From the NCBI RefSeq assembly GCF_015712065.1, contig NZ_JACFYZ010000002.1:124001-188000 (forward strand): DNA of 64,000 nt, written 5' to 3'. Origin of the DNA: Ectopseudomonas chengduensis (GTDB lineage Bacteria > Pseudomonadota > Gammaproteobacteria > Pseudomonadales > Pseudomonadaceae). Shown in pieces: positions 30,752 through 40,171 of the stretch. The position numbers and the translations under genes were made by a program. Below the pieces are notes generated by a model. That model was not told where the DNA came from and ran no database searches. It worked only from the letters and a program-made list of their open reading frames with translations. The stretch's first letter is position 1, and every line of letters starts with the position of its first letter.

Positions 30752-31018
30752 ATGCCGAACCAGCGCCAGCAGGTGCGTACCCCGATGAAGTGCCGGATCA
30801 AGATCAGCCACCCCAGCTTCGGCGAGCTGTTGGCGCAGACTCGTGACCTGTCCGATAGCGGTGTCTACGTGAAGCATCCGGACATGGCCAGCTTGTCGGT
30901 CGGCACCGAAGTGATCGGCCAGGTACAGGATCTGCCTTTCCCCGCCCCGGTATTGAAGATGGAAGTGATGCGCGTGGATCCCGAAGGGGCCGGCCTGAGG
31001 TTTCTCGGCGAGGCCTGA
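30752..31018 (+). CDS. PilZ-domain cyclic di-GMP-binding protein
   Basis: An 88-residue stand-alone PilZ domain. The cyclic di-GMP-binding residues are visible: RQQVR near residue 5-9 and the DLSDSGVYV (D/NxSxxG) motif at about residues 32-40. It is expected to be a soluble receptor passing the second messenger to an unknown partner. It lies where PA0012 lies in P. aeruginosa. It is the last core gene before the mprF-ectoine block. Confidence 0.9.
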   Translation: MPNQRQQVRTPMKCRIKISHPSFGELLAQTRDLSDSGVYVKHPDMASLSVGTEVIGQVQDLPFPAPVLKMEVMRVDPEGAGLRFLGEA

Positions 31019-31138
31019 GCGGAGCCAGCCAGTTCGGACATTCGCAACGAGCGTTTCGACTCTATGGAACATTTTGTTACATCTACACTCTGATCTAGGC
31101 CTCACTCCGAGGTGGCGTCCATCAGAGGCGTTTTCGAC

Positions 31139-33775
31139 ATGAGTCGAGCGGTATCCGAACTCCCCGTCCAGGGCGCTGATGCGCCTGATCTTCTTCCTCC
31201 TTCACAACCCGGCTGGTTGCAACGCAACCGCCAACTGATCGGTCTCGGTCTCTCGCTGCTATTGTTTGGCCTGGCGCTGCTCGCCTGCTGGCATCTGGTA
31301 CGCGAAATCAACCCGGACCAGGTGCGCGAATCCCTGGCAGCCGTGCCGTCGCAGGCGCTGCTCGGTGCCCTGCTGGCGACCGCGCTGGGCTTTTTGGTGA
31401 TGCTCGCCTACGAGTGGTCGGCCAGCCGCTACGCCAATGTACAACTGCCGGCGCCGACCCTGGCGCTGGGCGGCTTCTGCGCCTTCGCCATCGGCAATGC
31501 CGTGGGCCTGTCGGCGCTGTCCGGCGGCTCGGTGCGTTACCGTCTGTATGGGCGCAACGGCCTTGGCGCGGGTGATGTGGCGCGCATGAGCCTGTTCGCC
31601 AGCCTGTCGCTTGGCGTCAGTCTGCCGATCCTCGCAGCAGTGGCAGCGCTGTTCGATCTCGAGGATGCCTCGGCCGCGCTGCACCTGTCCGAGCCGGTGC
31701 TGGTGGCGTTGGCCGTCGCCGTGCTGGTCGCCGCCACGGCCTTGGTGCTGCTGGTCAGCCGCAAACGCCTGGCCGAGCGCCCCGCGCCCGGCTGCTGGCA
31801 GGTGGATCTGGGACGTTTCAGTCTGCGTCTGCCGGGCCTACGCATGAGCCTGACGCAGCTGCTGATCAGCAGCCTGGATGTGCTGATTGCCGCCAGCGTG
31901 CTTTACCTGTTGTTGCCCGAGGCTCCGCCTTTCTCCTCCTTCGTGCTGGTCTACATGCTGGCGCTGGCGGCCGGTGTGCTGAGCCATGTGCCGGGCGGTG
32001 TCGGGGTATTCGAGGCGGTGCTGCTGGCGGCCTTTTCCTCGCGTATCGACCCGGCCGGGCTGGTCGCGGCCATGCTTCTCTATCGCCTGCTCTATGTGAT
32101 TTTGCCGCTGGTGGCGGCTGGGCTCCTGCTGCTGGCTGCTGAGGCGCGTCGCCTGTGGTTCCCGCGGCAAGTGGCGCGCATGGCCAGTGGCATGGCGGTG
32201 CCGCTGCTGGCGCTGCTGGTGTTCTGCGCCGGTACGGTGCTGTTGTTCTCCGGGGTGACGCCGACCATGGACGAACGCCTGGAGGCGCTGGGTTTCCTCA
32301 TGCCGCCGCAACTGGTGGCGGCCTCGCACCTGGCGGCCAGCCTGGTCGGCACGCTTTGCCTACTGCTGGCGCAAGGGCTGCGCCGGCGCCTGTCGGCGGC
32401 CTGGGCACTGACCCTGGTGCTGCTCTGCCTGGGTGTGGTGTTGTCACTGCTCAAGGGCTTCGACTGGCCGGAGGCCCTGGCCCTGGCGGCCATCGCCGGC
32501 TTGCTGGCGCTGTTTCGCCGCGAGTTCTACCGGCGCAGCCGGCTGATGGACGTGCCGGCATCCGGCCTGGCGCTGGCGGCCACGGCTGGAGTGATCGCCG
32601 CCTCGGTGTGGCTGCTGCTGTTCGTCTATCAGGATGTCGCCTACAGCCATCAGCTGTGGTGGCAGTTCGAGTTGGATGCCAACGCCCCACGTGGCCTGCG
32701 GGCCGCACTGGGCAGCGCCCTGGTGCTGCTGGCCGTGGGCCTGACCTGGCTGCTGCGCGCCACGCCGCCAAGTATCAGCCTGCCGGACGAAGCGGCGCTG
32801 CTGCGCGTTCGCGCCATCGTCCAGGCCTCGCGCCAGCCGGAGGGCAGCTTGGCCCTGAGTGGCGACAAGGCGTTGCTGTTCCACCCTGATGGCGAAGCGT
32901 TTCTGATGTATGCGCTGCGCGGCCGCAGCCTGGTGGCACTGTTCGATCCCATCGGCCCGGCGGCGGCGCGTGCCGAGCTGATCTGGCAGTTCCGTGACCT
33001 GTGTGACCGCCATCATGCGCGACCGGTGTTCTATCAGGTGCGTGCGGAGAACCTGCCCGGCTATATCGATATCGGCCTGACTGCGCTGAAGCTCGGTGAA
33101 GAGGCGCTTGTGGATCTGAAAACCTTCGACCTGGCCAGCAACGGCAAGGAGATGAAAGCCCTGCGTTACACCTGGAACCGTGGTCAGCGAGACGGCCTGA
33201 GCCTGGAGTTCCACGCCCCCGGCCAGGTGCCGATGGCAGAGCTGCAGGCGATCTCCGACGCCTGGCTGCAGGGCAAGAACGTACGCGAGAAAGGTTTTTC
33301 CCTCGGCCGTTTCAGCCCTGAATACCTGGCACATTTTCGCGTCGTGGTGGTGCGTTTCGAAGGTCGTGCGGTGGCCTTCGCCAACCTGCTGGAATGCGAG
33401 ACGCGCGCTGTGGCCAGCCTCGACCTGATGCGCGTGCTGCCGGATGCGCCGAAGTCGACCATGGAATTTCTCATGCTCGGCCTGATCCAGCAGTTCCAGA
33501 GCGAGGGCTATGCGCGCTTCAGCCTCGGCATGGTGCCGCTGGCCGGTCTGCAGACGCGCAAGGGGGCGCCGCTGCCGCTGCGCCTGGGTGCGCTGGTGTT
33601 CGACCGTGGTGAGAACTTCTACAACTTCCAGGGCCTGCGCCGCTTCAAGGACAAGTTCCTGCCGCAGTGGGAGCCGCGTTACCTGGCCGTGCCGGCCGGG
33701 CTCGACCCCTGGGTGGCATTGGCCGACACCGCCACGTTGATCGCTGGCGGCCTGGGTGGACTGGTGAGGCGTTGA
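31139..33775 (+). CDS. mprF: Aminoacyl-phosphatidylglycerol synthase MprF
   Basis: An 878-residue protein. The N-terminal ~530 residues hold about 14 hydrophobic segments, the lipid flippase half. The C-terminal ~330 residues are the cytoplasmic transferase, with YTWNRGQRDGLSLEF, MEFLMLGLIQQFQSEGY and ENFYNFQGLRRFKDKF as family blocks. It moves alanine (or lysine) from tRNA to phosphatidylglycerol, reducing membrane negative charge. By analogy with the P. aeruginosa pair PA0920-PA0919, the product is probably alanyl-phosphatidylglycerol. The ATG at MSRAVSELP has an AGAGG site; a GTG 27 bases upstream is possible. One base separates it from the hydrolase gene. Confidence 0.95.
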   Translation: MSRAVSELPVQGADAPDLLPPSQPGWLQRNRQLIGLGLSLLLFGLALLACWHLVREINPDQVRESLAAVPSQALLGALLATALGFLVMLAYEWSASRYANVQLPAPTLALGGFCAFAIGNAVGLSALSGGSVRYRLYGRNGLGAGDVARMSLFASLSLGVSLPILAAVAALFDLEDASAALHLSEPVLVALAVAVLVAATALVLLVSRKRLAERPAPGCWQVDLGRFSLRLPGLRMSLTQLLISSLDVLIAASVLYLLLPEAPPFSSFVLVYMLALAAGVLSHVPGGVGVFEAVLLAAFSSRIDPAGLVAAMLLYRLLYVILPLVAAGLLLLAAEARRLWFPRQVARMASGMAVPLLALLVFCAGTVLLFSGVTPTMDERLEALGFLMPPQLVAASHLAASLVGTLCLLLAQGLRRRLSAAWALTLVLLCLGVVLSLLKGFDWPEALALAAIAGLLALFRREFYRRSRLMDVPASGLALAATAGVIAASVWLLLFVYQDVAYSHQLWWQFELDANAPRGLRAALGSALVLLAVGLTWLLRATPPSISLPDEAALLRVRAIVQASRQPEGSLALSGDKALLFHPDGEAFLMYALRGRSLVALFDPIGPAAARAELIWQFRDLCDRHHARPVFYQVRAENLPGYIDIGLTALKLGEEALVDLKTFDLASNGKEMKALRYTWNRGQRDGLSLEFHAPGQVPMAELQAISDAWLQGKNVREKGFSLGRFSPEYLAHFRVVVVRFEGRAVAFANLLECETRAVASLDLMRVLPDAPKSTMEFLMLGLIQQFQSEGYARFSLGMVPLAGLQTRKGAPLPLRLGALVFDRGENFYNFQGLRRFKDKFLPQWEPRYLAVPAGLDPWVALADTATLIAGGLGGLVRR

Positions 33776-33776
33776 G

Positions 33777-35030
33777 ATGAGCAGGACGACAAGGACGCTG
33801 GGTGGAGTGTTGTTGGTGGTTGCCCTGGCTGCAGGGGCGGCGGGTTGGTGGTGGTCGATGCGCGGCGCCACGCAGTTCGAGACGCTGCAGATACAGGGCA
33901 CCTCGGCGCAACTGCTGAGCCAGGGCGAGGCGCGTCAGCGTGTGCTGCTGCTCGCGCCGGCCGACCAGGCGCTGGACGAAACCACGCTACGCCGCTTTGC
34001 CGAAGTGGGCGATCTGCGCCTGCTGCAATTGCCCTTCTCGCCTGGCGACTGCAAGGCGCAACAGCAACTGATCAGCCTGGCCAGCGAGGAACTGAGCGGC
34101 GCCCCGACCCTGGTGGCCGGTATCGGCCCGGCAGCGGCCTCGGCCTGGCGCTGGCTGGCGGCGCAGCAGAGCGATGAGGCCCAGGCGCTGTCGGTCGGCT
34201 TCGACCTGGCCAAGCCCGATTGCGCCGAGCCATTGCCGAACAAGGCCGAGCACGGTCACTGGATCGCCCTGTGGAACGACAATCCGGGTGACGACAACGC
34301 CCGCTTCCTGCGTGAACAGTCCAACGGTGAGCCGCGTATCGGCGCGCTGGGCACGCCGCTGCCGACGCTGCTGGCCGATCAGTTGCAGCGCCTGCTCGCC
34401 GGTCAGGGCGCGGCTATGCCAGTGATCGAGCATCCTTCGGCGCAGCCGGCCGAAACTCTGACCCTGTTCTATTCCGGCGATGGTGGCTGGCGCGATCTGG
34501 ACCGTGCCTCGGCCGAACACATGGCCGCGGCCGGTTATCCGGTGGTGGGCATCGACACCCTGCGTTACTACTGGCAGCACAAGAGCCCGGAGCAGAGCGC
34601 CGCCGACCTGTCTCGGCTGATGCAGCATTACCGCGACAAGTGGCATGTGCAGCGCTTCGTGCTGGCCGGCTACTCCTTTGGCGCCGACGTGCTGCCGGCG
34701 ATCTACAACCGCCTTCCGGCCAGTGATCAGCAGCAGGTCGATACCATGCTGCTGCTGGCCTTCGCCCGCAGCGGCAGCTTCGAGATCGCCGTCAGCGGCT
34801 GGCTCGGCAAAGATGGTGCAGAAGCGGCCACCGGCCCCGAATTGCGCAAGGTGCCGGCAGCCAAGGTGTATTGCATCTACGGCAGCGAGGAGACGGCCGA
34901 GAGCGGCTGCACCGAAGCCGGCGCCCCGGGGGAGCACCTGATGATCAAGGGCGGACACCACTTCGATGGTGATTACGCCGCGCTGGCGGAGAAGATGCTG
35001 GCGGCGATCAAGGCGCGGCAGCCGCGTTAG
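33777..35030 (+). CDS. VirJ/AcvB-family periplasmic hydrolase (aminoacyl-PG hydrolase)
   Basis: A 417-residue protein with an N-terminal hydrophobic signal/anchor (about residues 7-27) and two related halves. The C-terminal half is the alpha/beta hydrolase VirJ domain: LFYSGDGGWRDLDR, nucleophile elbow GYSFGADVLP (GxSxG) and the histidine in KGGHHFDGDY. Family knowledge: the P. aeruginosa counterpart next to mprF removes alanine from alanyl-phosphatidylglycerol on the outer face of the inner membrane. It is one base downstream of mprF, so synthesis and turnover of the lipid are coupled. Confidence 0.88.
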   Translation: MSRTTRTLGGVLLVVALAAGAAGWWWSMRGATQFETLQIQGTSAQLLSQGEARQRVLLLAPADQALDETTLRRFAEVGDLRLLQLPFSPGDCKAQQQLISLASEELSGAPTLVAGIGPAAASAWRWLAAQQSDEAQALSVGFDLAKPDCAEPLPNKAEHGHWIALWNDNPGDDNARFLREQSNGEPRIGALGTPLPTLLADQLQRLLAGQGAAMPVIEHPSAQPAETLTLFYSGDGGWRDLDRASAEHMAAAGYPVVGIDTLRYYWQHKSPEQSAADLSRLMQHYRDKWHVQRFVLAGYSFGADVLPAIYNRLPASDQQQVDTMLLLAFARSGSFEIAVSGWLGKDGAEAATGPELRKVPAAKVYCIYGSEETAESGCTEAGAPGEHLMIKGGHHFDGDYAALAEKMLAAIKARQPR

Positions 35031-35065
35031 TCTCGCTGACACATACCAATGGATTGCCCTGATTC

Positions 35066-35115
35066 TGTAGGAGCGGATTCATCCGCGAAAAATCGCGGCT
35101 GAAGCCGCTCCTACA
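35066..35115. repeat. REP-type inverted repeat, TGTAGGAGCGG family
   Basis: TGTAGGAGCGG at the left pairs with CCGCTCCTACA at the right; ATCCGCGA and TCGCGGCT pair inside. It stands between the convergent virJ-like gene and ehuA and could double as a bidirectional terminator. Confidence 0.75.
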
Positions 35116-35145
35116 AGATTGCGCGCAGCAGGGCGTGAACCTGTC

Positions 35146-35966
<821 letters not shown>

Positions 35967-35970
<4 letters not shown>

Positions 35971-36629
35971 CGGGCAGTGACCTCCAGCCGATCTTCCACG
36001 CGCCGCACGCACCAGGCCAGGGCCAGGCTCAGCAGCAGGAAGAAAAGACCGACCATGGTGATGGGCTCGAGGTAGCGGAAGCTCTCCGAGCCGATGTTCT
36101 TGGCTTGCTGCATGATTTCCACCACGGTGATGGCCGACAGCACCGGGGTGTCCTTGAGCATGGCCACCAGGTAGTTGCCCAGCGCCGGCAGGATCGGCCG
36201 CAGCGCCTGCGGCAGGATGATCTGCCGATAAGCCGACAGCGGCGACATGTTCAGCGCCGTCACCGCCTCCCACTGGCCGCGCGGCACCGCGTCGAGGCCG
36301 GCGCGATACACCTCGGCGGTGTAGCAGGCGTAGTGCAGGGCGATGCCGAGGATGCCCGCCTGCAATGCGGTGAGATTCAGGCCGTAGTTGGGGAACACGT
36401 AGAACAGGAAGTACACCTGGATCAGCAGCGGCGTGCTGCGGATGAACTCGATCAGCCCGGCCACCGGCCAGGACAGCCACAGGTGCTTGCTGCGCCGGGC
36501 GATGGCCAGCAGCAGGCCGAGGACGATGGCGATGGCAAAACCGGCGAAGGTGATCAGCAGGGTATTGAGCGAGGCCTTGAGCAGATCCGGGAGGATGCTC
36601 AGGGCGAAATCCCAGTCGAAGAAATTCAT
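35967..36629 (-). CDS. ehuD: Ectoine/hydroxyectoine ABC transporter permease
   Basis: A 220-residue inner-membrane permease of the HisMQ type, with about five transmembrane segments and the EAA-loop sequence EAVTALNMSPLSAYRQIILP (about residues 133-152), which contacts the ATPase. It overlaps ehuC and ehuA by 4 bases at each end, a fully coupled operon. Confidence 0.9.
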
Positions 36630-37285
36630 TGCAGGCCTCCGCGCATCCGGCCACGGCTCAGGCGTTTTTCCAGCAGGCGCATGCCGAGGTTGATCACCTG
36701 GGCCATGACGAAATACAGCAGCAGGGTCAGGGCGAAGATCTCCAGCGTCATGAAGGTCGCCTGATCCAGCTGACGGGCGCGGAAGGCCAGGTCAGACAGG
36801 GTGATCAGCGATACCAGCGAGGTGTTCTTCAGCAACTCGATCAGCAGGTTGGTGCCTGGCGGGATCGCTGCCAGCAGTGCCTGCGGCAGGATGATGCGCA
36901 GGAAGCGTTTCGAGGGTCGCATGTTCAGTGCCGTACAGGCCTCGTACTGACCCTTGGCCACCGAGCGTATCGCGCCGCGCATCACTTCCGCGCCATAGGC
37001 ACCGATATGCAGGCCGAGGCCGACGACGGCCACGGTGAAGGCGCTCATCTCGACGTTGAACGGTGGCATCGGCAGCACGAAATACAGCCAGAACAGCTGC
37101 ACCAGCAGCGAGGTGCCGCGAAAGATCTCGATATAGGTGATCGCCAGCCAGCGCAGCGGGCCAATCGGCGACAGCCTGCCCAGGGCAGCGATCACCGCGC
37201 TGACGACGGCCAGCAGCGAGCCCCAGAAGGTGACTTGCACGGTGACCCAGGCGCCTTGCAGCAGCAGGGGAAGAAGATCGGTCAT
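36626..37285 (-). CDS. ehuC: Ectoine/hydroxyectoine ABC transporter permease
   Basis: A 219-residue permease, the partner of EhuD. The EAA loop is EACTALNMRPSKRFLRIILP (about residues 133-152), and five hydrophobic segments are seen. It follows ehuB by 64 bases and overlaps ehuD by 4. Confidence 0.9.
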   Translation of the reverse strand: MTDLLPLLLQGAWVTVQVTFWGSLLAVVSAVIAALGRLSPIGPLRWLAITYIEIFRGTSLLVQLFWLYFVLPMPPFNVEMSAFTVAVVGLGLHIGAYGAEVMRGAIRSVAKGQYEACTALNMRPSKRFLRIILPQALLAAIPPGTNLLIELLKNTSLVSLITLSDLAFRARQLDQATFMTLEIFALTLLLYFVMAQVINLGMRLLEKRLSRGRMRGGLQ

Positions 37286-37349
37286 GGATGTCTACCGCTC
37301 TATGCAGGGAAATACACCACGCACCTGGGTGCGCGGCGTTACCCGTGCA

Positions 37350-38195
37350 TTACTGGCCGCAGAGTTCGGCGGCGGTCTTGTCGGTGATGTTGGACTGGTC
37401 GAAGCCGAAGGGCCCCACCGTGGCCAGGTGCTCTTCGCTGCCCAGCCACTGCTTCAGCTCGGCATTCACCGCATCGCGCAGCTCCCTGTCTTCCGGGCGG
37501 AAGGCCAGGGCGCCGTAACCGGTATGGGCCGGATCGTCCTTGAATTCGGCGATGGCTTCGACGCTGTCGCCGCCCTTGTCGGCCAGGCCCTTCATGGTCA
37601 GCTGGGTGCCGACGGCGGCATCGGCACGCCCGGCGCGCACGGCCTGCAACTGTGCGGTGGTGTCCGGCACCTGGAGGATCTGGTCGTCGGTGATGCCGGC
37701 GCTGCGGGCATAACCCAGGTTCACCGTGCCGGACATGATCGCCACCTTGGCCCCGCTCTTGGCGATGTCTTCGTAGCTGTGCAGGCCCTTCGGGTTACCG
37801 GTTTTCACCAGTAGGGTGTCGGGCAGTTGGTAGTGCGGGTCGGTGAACAGCACCTGCTTGCAGCGCTCGGGGGTGATGTACATGCCGGCGGCGATCAGGT
37901 CGAAGCGGCTGGCGCGAAGGCCGGGGATCAGCGAACCCCATTCGGTGAGCACCGGGTTGATCTTCTCGACGCCCATGCGCTCGAAGATCTTCTTGACGAT
38001 CTCCGGTGACTCGCCGGTAACGCTGCCATCGAGAGCGGTGTAGGCGAAGGGGGTTTCGTTGGCGTAGCCGATGCGCACACTGCTGCTGTCCTTGACCTTG
38101 TCCAGGGTCGAGGCCTGGGCGCCGGCGGCGAGGCCGGTGAGCAGGGTGCAGGCCAGCGCGAGGCGGCCGAAGCGGGAGGGGATAACGCTACTCAT
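37350..38195 (-). CDS. ehuB: Ectoine/hydroxyectoine-binding periplasmic protein
   Basis: A 281-residue periplasmic binding protein with a signal peptide (about residues 1-28, cleavage likely after AGAQA). The mature part is a SBP family 3 domain: VRIGYANETPFAYTALDGSVTGESPEI and RFDLIAAGMYITPERCKQV. The ATG at MSSVIPSRFGR is preceded by an AGGAG site. In S. meliloti and R. pomeroyi the ehuABCD row carries ectoine uptake. The gene faces enuR across a 242-base gap that contains the TGCACTAGGACAATT motif. Confidence 0.9.
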   Translation of the reverse strand: MSSVIPSRFGRLALACTLLTGLAAGAQASTLDKVKDSSSVRIGYANETPFAYTALDGSVTGESPEIVKKIFERMGVEKINPVLTEWGSLIPGLRASRFDLIAAGMYITPERCKQVLFTDPHYQLPDTLLVKTGNPKGLHSYEDIAKSGAKVAIMSGTVNLGYARSAGITDDQILQVPDTTAQLQAVRAGRADAAVGTQLTMKGLADKGGDSVEAIAEFKDDPAHTGYGALAFRPEDRELRDAVNAELKQWLGSEEHLATVGPFGFDQSNITDKTAAELCGQ

Positions 38196-38368
38196 CTTGG
38201 TGTTCTCCTGTTTCTTGTAGTCCGCCAACGGCGGCGTGCTGTGTTAGGAGGCAGGTAAATCAAGAGCGTTGGAGCGCTGTTCACGCCAGGTGGTAATTCT
38301 TCTTAGGTGCCAAGGCACTGTTTTCCACCCTTGGCCCGAGCATACAAAGGCTTTTTTGGCTACGGCAT

Positions 38369-38383
38369 TGCACTAGGACAATT
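38369..38383. promoter_or_regulatory. Candidate operator, copy 1 (TGCACTAGGACAATT)
   Basis: This 15-mer differs by only two bases from the reverse complement of a sequence upstream of eutB (40098-40112). It lies 55 bases before the enuR start and 174 before ehuB, so it could be an EnuR target controlling enuR, ehuB or both. Confidence 0.5.
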
Positions 38384-38437
38384 GAATCGTAACGCCTCAC
38401 GCGGGATGCTTGAACGCAGTCGCCGGAGGAGCCATCG

Positions 38438-39835
38438 ATGCACAACTGGAAGAAGGCCCTGGCTAACGCTCGCCCGGGCGAATCGAAGTACAAGCTGCTG
38501 GTCCAGGCAGTCGCCGCCGATATTGAACAGGGTACCCTGATCGACGGCCAGCGGCTGCCACCGCAACGTCAGGTCTCCGATGCGCTGGGCATCAGCGTGC
38601 AGACCGTGACCAACGCCTACAAGGAGCTGGAGCGCCAGGGCCGCGTGCGTTGCGAGGTGGGCCGTGGCAGTTTCGTTTCGCGGCGCACCAGCGAGCGTGT
38701 GGCCACCAGCATGCTCGATCAAACCGAGCAGGCGCTGATGGACTTTTCCAACGCGCGCATCCTGCATACGGCTGATCACGACCGCCTGTGGCGACAGACC
38801 TGCCTGGAGCTGGCGCAGGAGCCGGACCAACCGTGGATTCACGCCTTTCGCCCGATTGCCGGGATGCAGCACCAGCGCGAGGCCGCGGTGCGCTGGCTGG
38901 CGCGCCTAGGTATGGATGTCGGCATCGAGGATGTACTGCTGACCAGCGGCGCCGCCCACGGTATTTTCCTCGCCTTGGCTACCCTGGCCGGCCCGGATGA
39001 CGTGGTGCTCTGCGAAGGGCTGACCGATCACGGTGCCATCGGCAGCTCGCAGGTGCTCGGCTTCACCCTCAAGGGCCTGGAGATGGATCGCTATGGGCTG
39101 AACCCCGAGCACTTCGAGGACATGTGCGGCAACGAGCGGATCACCGCGCTGGTCTGTACGCCCAACCTGAACAACCCGACCAGCGCACTGATGCCCGACG
39201 AGCGCCGCCGCGAGATCGCCGAGATCGCCCGCCGCTATGGCGTGTACATCATCGAAGATGACGTCTACGGCCCGCTGCTGGCCGGCCAGCAGGCCACGCG
39301 GCCGCTCAGCCATTACGCGCCGGAGCTGTCGTTCTACTGCACCAGCATGACCAAATCGGTGCTCACCGGCCTGCGCATAGGTTATCTGGTGATGCCCAAA
39401 CGCCTGGCCCTGCGCACCGAGAGCATCCTGCGGGTCAACAGCTGGATGGCGCCGTCGCTGCTCGGTGAAATCGCCACGCGCTGGATCGATTCAGGTGAGG
39501 CCGAGGATCTGGTGCAGCTGCAGCGGCAATTGTTGGCCAACCGGCAAGCCCTGGTGGAGCAGGAACTGGGCGAGCACCTGATCGGCAACCATCCCTATTC
39601 GCTCAACAGCTGGTTGCGCGTGCCCGAAGGCTGGGAAACCGATGGCCTGCTGCGCGAGCTGCGTCGGCGCAACGTTGCGCTGACCTTGCCCGATCCCTTC
39701 GTCCCGCCCGGCATGCCTCGGCCGCGCGCGGTGCGCCTGTGCGTCGGCGCCGAATGCAGCGAAGCGAAGATGCGCCAGGGCGTGCAGATCGTGCGTGACG
39801 TCTTCGAGCAGTACCCGAAGGTGCATGATTTTTAG
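38438..39835 (+). CDS. enuR: MocR-type ectoine-responsive regulator EnuR
   Basis: A 465-residue GntR/MocR protein: an N-terminal winged helix-turn-helix (about residues 14-80, LPPQRQVSDALGISVQTVTNAYKELERQGRVR) fused to an aminotransferase-fold domain. The PLP lysine is in CTSMTKSVLTGLRIGY (about residue 306), and NLNNPTSALMP is the substrate region. Family knowledge: EnuR represses ectoine genes until catabolic intermediates such as N-alpha-acetyl-diaminobutyrate or diaminobutyrate react with the PLP. It is divergent from ehuBCDA and followed, after a REP cluster, by eutB. Confidence 0.9.
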   Translation: MHNWKKALANARPGESKYKLLVQAVAADIEQGTLIDGQRLPPQRQVSDALGISVQTVTNAYKELERQGRVRCEVGRGSFVSRRTSERVATSMLDQTEQALMDFSNARILHTADHDRLWRQTCLELAQEPDQPWIHAFRPIAGMQHQREAAVRWLARLGMDVGIEDVLLTSGAAHGIFLALATLAGPDDVVLCEGLTDHGAIGSSQVLGFTLKGLEMDRYGLNPEHFEDMCGNERITALVCTPNLNNPTSALMPDERRREIAEIARRYGVYIIEDDVYGPLLAGQQATRPLSHYAPELSFYCTSMTKSVLTGLRIGYLVMPKRLALRTESILRVNSWMAPSLLGEIATRWIDSGEAEDLVQLQRQLLANRQALVEQELGEHLIGNHPYSLNSWLRVPEGWETDGLLRELRRRNVALTLPDPFVPPGMPRPRAVRLCVGAECSEAKMRQGVQIVRDVFEQYPKVHDF

Positions 39836-39840
39836 CGCTG

Positions 39841-40070
39841 TTGAAGAGTTTCGCGGCTGAAGCCGCTCCTACAACACTTCCAACGGTACAAGGATTTAGC
39901 CCCCTCTCCCGCTTGCGGGAGAGGGTTGGGGAGAGGGGCTCTTGTAGCCCGGATGAAATCCGGGAGTGGTTTGTTCCAATGCTTCCCGGATTTCATCCAG
40001 GCTACAAGCGGATGCGCGCGGCGCACCCTACGGTCGACGTGTCTGTAGGGTGCGCCGTGCGCACCGATTT
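39841..40070. repeat. Cluster of three REP families between enuR and eutB
   Basis: A 336-base gap (39836-40171) holds three kinds of short palindromic repeats: TCGCGGCTGAAGCCGCTCC at 39849; GTAGCCCGGATGAAATCCGG with a partner CCGGATTTCATCC at 39945-40005; and GCGCACCC/GGGTGCGC-type units (TAGGGTGCGCCGTGCGCACC) around 40022-40063. No gene is seen. The final part before eutB holds the TGTACTAGGACGATT motif and the promoter region. Confidence 0.75.
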
Positions 40071-40097
40071 CCACATGGCACAAACGCCCAGATAAAA

Positions 40098-40112
40098 AAT
40101 CGTCCTAGTACA
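40098..40112. promoter_or_regulatory. Candidate operator, copy 2 upstream of eutB
   Basis: Read on the minus strand the site is TGTACTAGGACGATT, matching copy 1 at 13 of 15 positions. It lies 60 bases before the eutB start, which suits a repressor or activator site of the catabolic operon. Confidence 0.5.
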
Positions 40113-40171
40113 TTCAGCCACTCAATTTCCCGCTCATACACTCGGCCGCACACCTTCACGGAACGTGCGCC

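Noticed and set aside
39841..40070. Possible CRISPR array
   Set aside because: The repeats are of different families, are not evenly spaced and have no cas genes; they are REP elements.
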